The notes under the pieces were generated by a model, which saw nothing but the letters and a program-made list of their open reading frames with translations, was not told the DNA's origin and did not search any database. This document shows positions 1 through 11,000 of a DNA stretch of 64,000 nucleotides, in pieces. Location of the stretch: positions 10,728,501 to 10,792,500 of the forward strand of contig OY992840.1 in NCBI GenBank assembly GCA_963921425.1. Reading direction: 5' to 3'. Source of the DNA: Dryas octopetala (Eukaryota; Streptophyta; Magnoliopsida; Rosales; Rosaceae). The number at the start of each line of letters is the position of its first letter. Within the stretch, counting starts at the first letter, position 1. Both the position numbers and the translations under genes were made by a program.

Positions 1-3000
1 TTCTTCTTCGCGACGAGCTTCAGCTTCCTCAATAGCCTTCAGTTCTTTTTCTCTGTCAGCTTGCAGTGATGCAAGATATTCATCATCCTGCATGTATTAG
101 GTTAGTAAAACCAGTCACACAACTTTTGGTGACCAACTTTCAGACATTTTTCCAGTATTTAAAACCTGTTGTTCCCGTATCAACCGCTGTGCTGTCAGAG
201 TGGGTGATGGAGGACGAGGTACTGGCCGGGGATATGAACTCTCAGTTTGCATAAACTGATGAGGTGCATAGGGAAAGCGATATCCAGGTGCTTCAGGAAT
301 TCCACCAAACATTGCAGCCTCAAGCATCACTGCTTCATCATGCTCCTCTGAAGAAATTCCTCCCCACTTCATTCAAAAAACGAATAAATGAAGGTCAAAT
401 TTTAGTTGGTGTGAACATTTACCCAACATGGCCAATTGACAACTTCAGATACTCATTTGGCAATTATAATAAACTTCAAAAAGGAAAATACCTCATCAGA
501 AGGGAAGGCGCTCCCACTGTGCCTAGGATGATTATCCGTATCCTCCTCTCCAGGACTTGAAGGTGTGCTAGCCTCAACTCCAACTTCTTTGGCAGAGTCC
601 ATAGAACCAGAAGGCATGCGCCTGGACCTATGCCTGACAAGAGGCTGCTCCTCCACATCTTCAGTTTCATCTTGGATGGATGAGCTTCCTGCCTCCAACC
701 TAAATTCACTCAATGCAATCAGAACTAAAGTTTGTATAGCACTAAAGTAGCAACACAAGACATATACCTTCCATTTGGTGCTGCTACTTTACCCAGCTCC
801 ACCTCAGCTGCCTTAGAAGTCCCCATCCCTGATGCTCCAACATTTTCCCCCAGCTCACGCAATGCTTTCTCTTGCTCTGCTGTCTGGATTCAGTTCATGT
901 TAAGCAACACCAATATGGAATATGGATACCAATAAGGAAAATAAAACAAAAAAGAATGACAAACCTTCAGTGACAATGAAACTGCATGTGCAAGTTCAGC
1001 ATCCTCTAGGGGTGGCGGCCTTTGCTGAGGCACATTATCATCAAACTCCTGCATCAAGATGAAAATTAATACTAAGACAATCACATAGTACTACCGCAAC
1101 AGTGTAGGCTATTGTCACATACACTAGATGCAACAAATTGTTGATTTGGGTGGCTTTCCTCAACCTCCCGTTTTGAAGCCTCGATGGCAGCTCGAATCAT
1201 TTCTTCTTCAATATCATTGCTATAATCCTGTGGACCATCAAACCGAGGAGGAGCACTAGGTCCAATATTTGGATGATGAAATCCATCAACTGCAGAATTA
1301 TCTTGTGGTCTGCTCCCTTGCGCGGCCTGAATGGTTGGGGCAGCTGGAATATCATCATCATCTTCATCATCGAGTATAACAGTCCCACGGATACCAGAGC
1401 CATATTCATGCTCTGTTCCAGAGACAGCATCAATGGTAGGAGCATGGCCAGGATGGCCAGATGGAGGACTGCCATCCTTGACTTCTATGGGGATCTCCCT
1501 CACCTCTCTTGGATGAGTGACAAATGGTGTACGGCTTGTAAAATTAGTACCACTATCAAAGATGTTTCTACCAAAGTTTGGATCAAGAAGAGAAAATGGA
1601 TTTATATCTCTGGTTGCAGATAGAAGTGATAAAGGATCTCTCCGAGGTCCAACTGGAACTGGATCATCTATATCCATGAGATCATCTTGAGTGGCAACAG
1701 GTGTTTCATGCACACTGGACAGGAAAAGAGAAATTGAGACATCAATGTTAAACCTAGAGACAAGGTCCAATAATTGATTTAAGAATGAGTAACAGCAGAT
1801 GAAAAAGCATACTTCACTGATGTGTTTCTATCTCCTTCACTAAAATGTGCATTCACAGCTTCATTGAGATTGCCACCATGCTCCTAATTGCAAGCAAAGA
1901 TGATGGAAGAATAAGATATATATAAGTAATAACTCGGCCAACATGCTAAAGCTTTTTTCTATTCTTTTATTTAGTTATTTATTTTTTAGACTCAGTCCTC
2001 TTATAAGTCAAAAAAGAAATAACTTCCAAAAAAATCCAAGAAACTAAAACACAAAAATCCAAGAAACTAAAACACAAACATACTCTAAGAAGAAGCTAAT
2101 TAATTCACTTATAATAGTAGATGAGTATAAACTATCTTATGAAATGAAGCCAACAGATCAACCATAGTTTATATAAAGGGTATATCAGATGGAGCTGAAT
2201 CAAGTTTTCTTTCTCACCTGAAAGCATTAAAGTCTATCCAAGGACAACTGTAAGAAAAAACAGTTGCAACATGGAAACAACCAGATATATTAAGAGGGCA
2301 AATTATGCTCCGAGAGTTTCTTAAGTGTTACACTCAATCGAGTACAAAAGAAGTTAACCTAGTTGCTTTTATTACAAAATACAAGAGGATTAGGTACCAA
2401 TAGTTCAACATCCGGCAAGCATTGCATCAATTTCTACTCCAACTATTTGTAGAGATATATTCACACAAAAGACCAACCATAGTGCACACCTTATTCCTTT
2501 ATTTCTTGCCATACCATTAATGGCTCTAGCAAGAGACACTTGAAACAACTTTTAACACCCAGAAATTGTGCCGGTACCAGGACATTCACAACCCTTCTAT
2601 TTTTTTTTTTTTTGGTCACATAATCAATTGTACTAATCAAGAAAAGGGGCAATACACAGTGTAAATTTACAAGCGTAGTTAATCTATGAACTCTAAATAA
2701 CTACATCTACTACCAATATTTCTAGCATTGGTAACCTTTATCCTCAAAAATCCATCTATCCCTCTCCTTCCTCTCCGTCCATTCACAACCCTTTTATTTA
2801 TATATCTTCATGTGTACTTGAGTAGTGCAACTATTTAACTTTAATCTTTCACGACCTTTAGCATAGAGCAGTTGAGGAACAAAATACACACTTCATCATC
2901 AGACCAAAAAAAAAAATGCAAACTTCATTTAAACGGAAGCAATAAGCTGAAGCAAACAACACCATCCTAACCCTTATTCAAATTCAAAATTCTCAATAAA

Positions 3001-3261
3001 ACCAATCCGAAGACTCTTCAACCGAAATTCCCAATTAAAATTCATTACACAATGCAATAAAATTAAAATTAAAAACCCTAATCGCAACATTACGCTATTT
3101 AATGGCATAAAATCGAGAGTTAATATGTCGATTATAATCAAAACCTCGGAATTCAATTTGGGACTTGAAGGAGTTACCTCAAGCTTTTGCACGGCGACCG
3201 CTTCGGAGAAGCCGGTGATGCTGATGAAGGTGTCGATTGCTTCCTGATCAGGCCTCGCCAT
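1..3261 (-). CDS. PUX8: PUX8-like plant UBX domain-containing protein, 5' part (UBX domain beyond window)
   Basis: Adaptor of the CDC48/p97 AAA ATPase that brings ubiquitinated clients to it (family knowledge). Exons on the minus strand: 3261-3178, 1883-1813, 1714-1123, 1048-965, 883-768, 699-492, 366-166 and 87-1 (partial). They join in frame to 481 residues. Residues 1-52 form a UBA-like domain starting MARPDQEAIDTFISITG. A long acidic, disordered stretch follows. Ubiquitin-interacting motifs are visible at about 219-238 (DIEEEMIRAAIEASKREVEE) and 263-277 (LEDAELAHAVSLSLK), and a weaker UIM-like segment at about 393-408. The last visible exon is charged and helical, as in the linker before the UBX fold. 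The family is about 560 residues long, so roughly 80 C-terminal residues, the CDC48-binding UBX domain, lie beyond base 1. The start is the only ATG opening the UBA domain. PUX9 or another UIM-bearing PUX is the alternative. The call as a PUX protein is secure; the number 8 is likely. Confidence 0.9.
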
Positions 3262-3837
3262 GGAAATCGCTATAGTGCTTTAAGCAATTTCTGAGCAGCG
3301 ATTTTCAGTTTCAGTGTTGAGTTTATGAATTTAATTTCTTTTTCTCAGAGAAATGGTAGTACATTAGTAAATAGTAATATAGATATTTGTGTTTGGAAAA
3401 ATATGGGCTGGATTTAATATGTATTTATATATAGAGGGACTAAGGGCGTGTTTGGAAGACAGTTTTTTCGGATTAAAAATTAAAATGGTGATAGTGCTTT
3501 TAGGTGTCTTCCTTCTCCAATCTTCTAGGTCTCTTTGGAGAGTAAAGTATAATATAAATACGAAGCAAAAGCAGAAGGATAACTTGTTGTCTAAGCAGTT
3601 CTAAAGTCCAAAGGACGCACGCCATTAATTGACAAGTTGGGTTTAATGGTAATTTCCCATTTAACTGATGAATTCAATTAAATTGGTCAAGCGATTCGAA
3701 TCAAACCAAACCAAGTTAAACTAAACCATTTTAAATTTCCAAAGAAAAATACCACCTTAAATTATCAAAAAATGAATAGAAAAGTCGAATTTTGACATAG
3801 ATATTTTGTTTGACTACATGTATTGGTATGATCACTC

Positions 3838-3935
3838 AGTGCTACAACGCTATATTTATTATTTACTTAAAAAAAAGTAAATTTTACTTAAAATAACTGT
3901 ACATTTCAATATAATATTGGAGGTCGCACCATGCA
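3838..3935 (+). repeat. Dispersed repeat fragment, copy 1 (mate at 22425-22525)
   Basis: About 100 bp aligns by eye with 22425-22525 in the same orientation. Shared blocks include a GTGCTA..ACGCTAT start, a run of AAATTTTACTT-like sequence and an end reading TTGGAGRTCGCACC. The two copies are diverged and I see no terminal repeats. A remnant of an unidentified interspersed repeat is the most that can be said. Confidence 0.45.
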
Positions 3936-4946
3936 TATAACACGACTGCCCTATTAAAGAATTTCTCCTAAATTAGTACAACAATAATAGGGTTACCAAA
4001 ATTGTTTTCAAAACAAATTACTAAATAAGTATAACAATACTACCAATTTTTTCTACAGTAATAGACGAATCTTGTCGAGTAGTGCTTGCGAGGAATTGAA
4101 GCTCCTGCACTAGTTAAGACTTAAGAGTTACATTTATAAAATTCTACAAAATAGTTGTGTCTTTGAGTTGAAATTTTTACAAAGTTTCAAACTTTTCTTG
4201 TTCTTTCTAAAAAGAATGAGGCATAGATTAGTATTCAAAACTTTTCAAGTTTTGATTAGTGTTGTACTACTAGAACTATAAATTGTCACGCATTTCATTA
4301 TTTATTTTTATATTTTGCCATATCTTTGTGCAATTTAAAAGTCTCATACCAAGAAAGGATTTAGAATATTCTTTTCTTTTTTTAACGTGTATTTTGCCAT
4401 ATATTTATGAAATTGTAATTCTTTTGTCCATTTCTTTTGCGAATTTGCAAATGAAATATTATTCAGAATTTTGTGGAATTTATTTTCTTTTTTAAATGTG
4501 AGGAATCTGGCATTCAAATGATTGGGATACCAGCCTTGTTTAAGTTTAGTTGTTCTCAGTTCTGACCCAAAATGATGACAACGATGGTCACATGCCTAAC
4601 AACCCAATTTCAAGCCCACGACTGCCACGACTACAATTTTTAAGCCCACCGCTACACCTGCCTCCTTTTCCCATATATTTTTGTGTAGAATGCTACAAAT
4701 ACAAATATACAATGGTATTATTACCTAGCTATTGCCTATTGGTGGTGAACTGGTGATAGTTTTTCTTCACTTTGTTGAAAGAGGTTCGGGTGCAAATAAT
4801 GCCTTCTCGATCAATATATATATATATATATATACATATTTAGAATATAAGATGGGGTCTTATACAAATTCCAAAGATTAAATATGCCCCCAGGCCCCTA
4901 CTTGACTATTTGTATTTGCAATTTCGTGATCAATGATGGTATACAT

Positions 4947-5365
4947 GGGCCCGCTGGTTTGCAAATTTTCCGATTGGAAATAGATATGAGATTCCATTCC
5001 ATGTTTGGTGAGCACATTTATGGAATGTGTTACCTTTTACATGGATATGAGATAGCCATGATGGGGGGAATTTGAAATCTTTAGGTTTGCTACTCCTATT
5101 ACTTGAAAAAATATTTATTGTGGGTGCTTATTACTAAATTAATCTCACTAGAAATTAAAAATATTATTTAAAACATAATATTTCAAGGTATTATTGGAAA
5201 ATAATAAACTACTACACAAACTAAGCATGAGAATGATAATAATTTCTTGGTTTACCATTCTCAGCTTTTCCAAACACTTCAATGGGAATTATCCATTCCT
5301 ATCCCTATGGAATAAGCATGGGTATAAATTTCTCAAGGAACCCAATTAGAGAACCAAACGGGACC
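4947..5365 (+). mobile_element. hAT-like MITE, copy 1 (relative at about 27968-28408)
   Basis: The left end reads GGGCCCGCTGGTTTGC. The right end, reverse complemented, reads GGTCCCGTTTGGTTC, so there is an imperfect terminal inverted repeat of about 15 bp. The interior is AT-rich and non-coding. The same sequence, diverged but collinear, recurs at about 27968-28408, which shows it is a mobile family and not unique DNA. I found no clear target-site duplication, so the superfamily is inferred from the GC-rich ends only. Confidence 0.5.
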
Positions 5366-5977
5366 TATGTGTTTTATTAATTAGCCTTAACCACTATCTC
5401 TAATTTTCACTATTTTCAACATCGAGGACATTAGGGGAGCAATATCAACTTTCATATCACCTAAAATCTCAACCAAATATTGTTTTATTGGATCGAGATA
5501 TAAGTAGAGATTTGCTCAATAATAATCAATACAAAATGAAATATGTCTATAAGTCTATTCCATCAAAGAAACTAAATTGCATGTGACATATGATTGTAGA
5601 TAAAATATGTTGTCTAGAGCGGAGCCAAAATTCAAAATTTAGGTAAGCTGAACTTTCAAAGGTGTAGGATTGAGATTATGGACTAAATTATAAAAGAGAA
5701 ATGAGCTTAAAATGGAGACTCGAGTGGGCAAGAGATAGAGGCTGTAGTGGATTAGGAGTGGAGGTTAAAATAGATCGTGATCTTTTAGACTCTAATTTAG
5801 TCCAATCCAATTTAGTGGTATCTCTACAAATCAATTATTATTGGATTAATAATATTTATTTTCACAATATTAGTCTATTAGAGATATTTAAGTTCGAATT
5901 CCCTCCCTTTGCAAATAAACAACAAAAATAAATGTTGCATATATATATTTGGCGAAGATGGTGTCAACTAAAAATAA

Positions 5978-6945
5978 GGATGGTGTATTCAATTAAGACT
6001 TTTAGAGAGTCTATAAAAGTGACATGGTATTCAAAAAGTCATTGACTTTATTAAATGATAGACTTTAAAAGACTTTCATGGACTTTGTATTGTAAATTAT
6101 GTTATATCAAAGTCAATAATTCTCCAGCGTTTCCCTTGCAGATTTCAAAGGATTTCAAATATTAAAAAACTATTAAAAAAGTGGTATTTATTTTTTTTTA
6201 AAGAGTGATGCTAAACCCCCTAATCTTATTTTTTCACCCACCTCTTAATTTATTTTTTTCTAATTACTATATCCTCTTATATTAATTTTTTTTTCTCTTA
6301 TATTTAATTGACTTCTCATCCTGGGTTGGAACCAATAGCGTTGACACAATGCAATGTAACAGAAGATATTCAAACCAACCACTTCACAGTCTTTAAGTAC
6401 TCAACAAAATCACAAGATTATATATTCATAATTTGAGAAATAATGTTACCACCACATCAGATAATGTTCTCAACCTATCAATTCAATTAGACAAATTCTA
6501 ACAACTAGTTAAAACACAATATTTGACAATCTAACAACATAAAAACATAAAATTCAGAACACTTACAATAAATTATGGAACAAAATAATTTTGGTCCCTA
6601 CAATTGTAGCCCCAACTTTTTATATTGTTTGCAATATTAGGACAATTTATAACACATGCATCTCGGTCTTGAAGCTAATCCCCATTCTACTCACTTACAG
6701 AGGACAAAAAAATAAAAAATATATTGGAGAAATCCTAAAATAAATAATAAAAAATTATATCAAAGTTATTAGAAGTCTATAAAACTCCTTCAAAATCTAT
6801 GAGAAAAGTCAGGGAAACTCTAATAGAATTCTGTCAAAATCTATGTGGAGTTTATGAAAGTCATTAAAAATCCATCTCTACCAAAGTCAATGACTTTTAA
6901 AAACTCTACAAAAGTCTATTAAAATCTTAATTGAATACACCTCCT
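5978..6945. mobile_element. PIF/Harbinger-like non-autonomous element (968 bp)
   Basis: The ends are inverted copies: left GGATGGTGTATTCAATTAAG, right (reverse complement) AGGAGGTGTATTCAATTAAG. Similarity between the arms continues for about 100 bp with repeated GACTTT-type motifs. The element is flanked by the trinucleotide TAA on both sides (5975-5977 and 6946-6948), the usual target of PIF/Harbinger and Tourist elements. There is no transposase-like reading frame, so it would depend on another element. Assignment rests on the ends and the 3-bp duplication. Confidence 0.6.
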
Positions 6946-7082
6946 TAAGAAAAACCGAAAAGGAGATCCATATCCCCGGCCCAAAACCACCAAAACGAAG
7001 CCGTTTCAGTCCTTCCAAATTCGCTCCACCTCTGCCGGTGACCTCGCTCCTAAAAAAACAACCAACAAAAACTGTAAGTAAA

Positions 7083-7974
7083 ATGGAGGTGAAGAAGGAG
7101 CAGCAGAGCACGAAGACGAAGAAGAAGGAGCAGGAGAAGCAAGGAAGGTTCTGGACATGGGTGGCAGCATCAGTGTTATTCAGGCTCATTCTCATTTACT
7201 TCCCCAAAAATCTCAACCTCTCTTCTCGCCCCGAAGTCTCCACCCCTCTCACCAGCATTCGTCGCCGTAATCTCTCTCTCTCTCTCTCTCAAGCTCACAA
7301 CCCTAACCTTCTCAATTTAGCTTCTAATTTTCTTTAATTTTGTTCAGTGGCTGAGGGATACTGGTTGAAGCAGTCATCAATGTCTCCCTATGCAGGTTTC
7401 TCATTGCTTTTCATTTTTCTCAAAATTTAAGTTTAATTTTTTAAAATTGTAACTCTTTTTTTTTTTTTGTTTGTTTATGTTTCTCTCTACTGGGTTTGCA
7501 GGATCTATGTACCACGGATCTCCTTTGTTACTCTCACTTCTTGGGCCACTCACAGTCAAACGGTACCATTTCAGCTCAAGCTTTTTTCTTTTTCAAATCT
7601 ATCAAATTTATTTTCCCATTAGCATCAGTTTATGTGATTTATTTTTGGTTATGTTTGATTTCATTAGTTGGGTCTAAGTCTTGGAATTGGATGCCCAAGT
7701 GCCAGTTCCAATTTTAGTTCCTCTTCTATTTTTCATTGGTTGGTTAATGGTTTCTTGAGTTCAAGTGAAGCATTTATTCTTATGAAAATTATTTAAAGTT
7801 GATTCAATGAAGCCCAGTTCAGTAAATGCAAAACTCTGGTGCTGGAACTTCTTTTTTTTTCCTTTTTCAGTTTGGTAATTTATTGGACATTTCAATTGGT
7901 GGTGCAGAATCGAAGGGCAACCTAGTCATCTTCTATGCAGGTAATGTTTTTATTTTTCTTTTACCTTTTTCTTT

Positions 7975-8009
<35 letters not shown>

Positions 8010-11000
8010 GCCAGGATATCTTGTAAAATGGTTAGATGTCCTGTATTCAAATTATTATCTTGTAAGTGATGTAGATCATTTTCTCCTCTGCTGTGGACTA
8101 AAACTTGAAAATTGAGAGTTCTAAACAGCAACATGACACTGCTTTTTCGTACATTTATATTCTTCATGGTAGTACATTTTGCTCAACATTGGAAATTTGT
8201 ATGGTAATCTAATATTTTTTTGTTGGTTTTTCTTTTTACTTTATTTGATTTGTTCTTGATGTTGTGTTTTTTGTCTCGTCGGAAATTTCTGGAGGAAGCT
8301 ACAGGTCTGGCCAAGAGCAGTAGGGAGACTGGGCAGTGGGGTAGTTTGTTGTTTTCCTAGTGGGGTACGATTTTGGAAGACAAATAGGACTTGCACAAGA
8401 CTTTCCTAGTGTGGGAAGGAGTTCTAAAGGGTTTTCCTTGTGTACAAGGGAATAGAATTAGCTAATAGGTAGATTACCTAATTCTATTAGGATTAGGAAT
8501 CCATATTGTAAGTGGTAAGTCTATGCTCTATAAATAGGCTGCTGCAAGTCTCATAAAAAAAAAAAATATATAGCTAGAGACTTCTAGGGAAGAAACTCAA
8601 AGGGAGACTCGGGTTAGAGACTCAAGGGTGAGTGACTTCAAGGGAAGGGGTTTTCAAGAGGGAAAAACACAAGAGAGCTATTTGTGCAAGAGAGAAGAGA
8701 GCGGCTGCGAGTTGGGTAGTCTAGGGTTTCAATAAGTTCTTGTACTCTTATTCTATACATAGTGCAGCTGTGATTCTCGAAGGATCACACGGGGACGTAG
8801 GCAAAGTTCGCCGAACCTCGAGAACAAATCTTGGTGTTTCTCGTGTGTCTTATTTTGCTGGTATTATATGTGTGTTTGCTATATCTGTTTTAACTCTAGA
8901 ATACATCTAAGACAAGGCTGAAAGGTGTTTTTCACTACAATTGGTATCAGAGCCAGGTTGGCTAGAAGGTTTCTGCGATGTCTAGAGGAGGTCGAAGCAT
9001 GGACTTAGGGGATTTAAGGCCTGCTTTGAAGCCATATGATGGCAAGGATGATTTTACAGATTGGCAACGGATGATGAAGAACGTGCTGGTGCAGCAAGAT
9101 CTGGATGATGCACTTCTTGGTGAGAAGCCGACAACCACGCCAGAAGGAACATGGAACAAGGTTCTCAAGAAGGCCAAGAGTTCAATAGAGATCCACCTCA
9201 CAAGATCCGTGAGGTCTCACATCACAGAGGCGATGACAGCAGAAGAAGCATGGGACAAGTTAGAGAGTGTTTATATGGGCAAGACGGTGTCCAATAAACT
9301 CTTCTTGAAGGATGAACTCTTCGGACTTCGACTAGAAGAAGGTAGAGATGTAGCGGATCATGTATGCAAATTTCAGAATTGCATAGCTAATCTCGACAAG
9401 GTTGAAGAAGTTTACAAGGATGATGATAAGGCTATCATCTTGCTGAGATCTCTGCCATCTTCTTTCAAGCACTTCCGAACAACTTTGATGTTTGGAAAGG
9501 AGACTCTAAAGCTTGATGACGTGGTGCAAGCGCTTCAGTCATATGCAAAGTTAGATGATTTGACCGAAGGCACTCAGTCATCACAAGGCCTTTATGCTAA
9601 GGGCAAGGAGAAGAGTCGAGGGAAGGAAAGGAGGGGCAGATCTAGCAAAAAGGGGAAGTCCAATGATTCCGATGAAGAAGGTGGTTGCTTCGAGTGTGGT
9701 TCATTAGACCACTGGAAAAGGGATTGCCAGATATGGCTGGAGAAGAAGAAGAAAAGGGCTGAAAACTCAAGTAACGTCGTGGTCGACAATGGGGAGCTTT
9801 TGGTGGTATCTTCTGGTAATTCTACTCCACATGCTTGGTATTTGGACTCCGGATGTAGTTTTCATATGTGTGCAAACAAGGAGTGGTTTCATACATATGA
9901 GGAATCTAGTGAGGGCAAAGTTTTTTTAGGAAATAACTCTGTGTGCAAGGTTCATGGCGTTGGCACAGTCAAGGTGAAGATGCAAGATGGAATTGTTAGG
10001 TTGCTTGGAAATGTGCGATATATTCCTACATTGAAGAGAAATCTTATCTCTCTTAGAACTCTAGGGAAGAATGGGTATGCATTCAAGTCTAGAGCAGGGA
10101 AGCTCCAAGTCTCAAAAGGATCAAGTGTGATCCTGAAGGGAGTTGTGCAATCTAATAATCTCTACAAGCTTTCCGGGGTTACAGTGATAGATGGAGTAGC
10201 TGCGTCTACCAAAGAGAGCTTGGATGTTGAGCTCATGGAGCATTGTAACAAGGGAGAGCAAGGGCATCATCTCACAAAGGAAGAGTCTCGTCAAATAAAT
10301 GCTGCGGCTAAAGAAGAAGAAGCAACAAACCATGATTGTTGCTTGGTTAGTTATTCATCAAAGATTGACTTCAAGGATGCAGCAAGGGAAGTCACTAAAG
10401 ATGAGGAAGGTTTGATTGTTGTTAAGGAAGATGCAACCATGAAGGCAACCAAGGTGGTTATGAAGGTAAATCCAGTTCAAGTGAAGGCCAACTCTGAGCT
10501 GGTGGAGCATAACACAAGGGTTGAAGAGTTTGGGCAGCAACAACAATCAACAAAGGTTCAAGAACAGGTGGAGAAAAAGAGCACAAGGCAGTCCAAGCCC
10601 AAAAGTACCATCAAGCTAACTCACAAGTTTTGGTGGGAAAAGGACAGAGGTTACTATGGTGTTAGTAAGGGAAATCCGGCTACATTCAAGGGGGCTTGTG
10701 AGAGCAAGGAATGGGAACGTCGGAGGTGTGCTAGGTTGTCTCTACAAAGGAACTTCAGTTGGAAGTTAGTTCCTAAATCCAAGGAGAATGTTGGCTATGA
10801 ATGGGTTTATGGAACAGAAGGTGAAGAGAATCTTGAGGCTGCAATTAAGATTCGAAGGTACAAGCTCGGGTTGAGCTTGCTCAATATTCAAAGTTAGTTG
10901 ATTGAGGTGGAGTACCTTCTCACTTAAGGTGCATTGAGGCAATAGGTTTTTTGCCAATGTGAAGGGGTTCTTGGAGGTTTGTTCGAGGTTACTTCAAGAC

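Larger units (their letters stand above)
3262..7082. other. Divergent intergenic region between PUX8-like and PIG-U genes
   Basis: This is 3.8 kb of AT-rich DNA between two divergently transcribed genes. It must hold both promoters, but I could not define a TATA box or a paired element with confidence. No open reading frame resembles a protein. Recognisable content is a short dispersed repeat (3838-3935), a hAT-like MITE (4947-5365) and an element with terminal inverted repeats (5978-6945), each listed separately. A short AT microsatellite lies near 4817-4834. The remainder shows nothing I can name. Confidence 0.6.
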
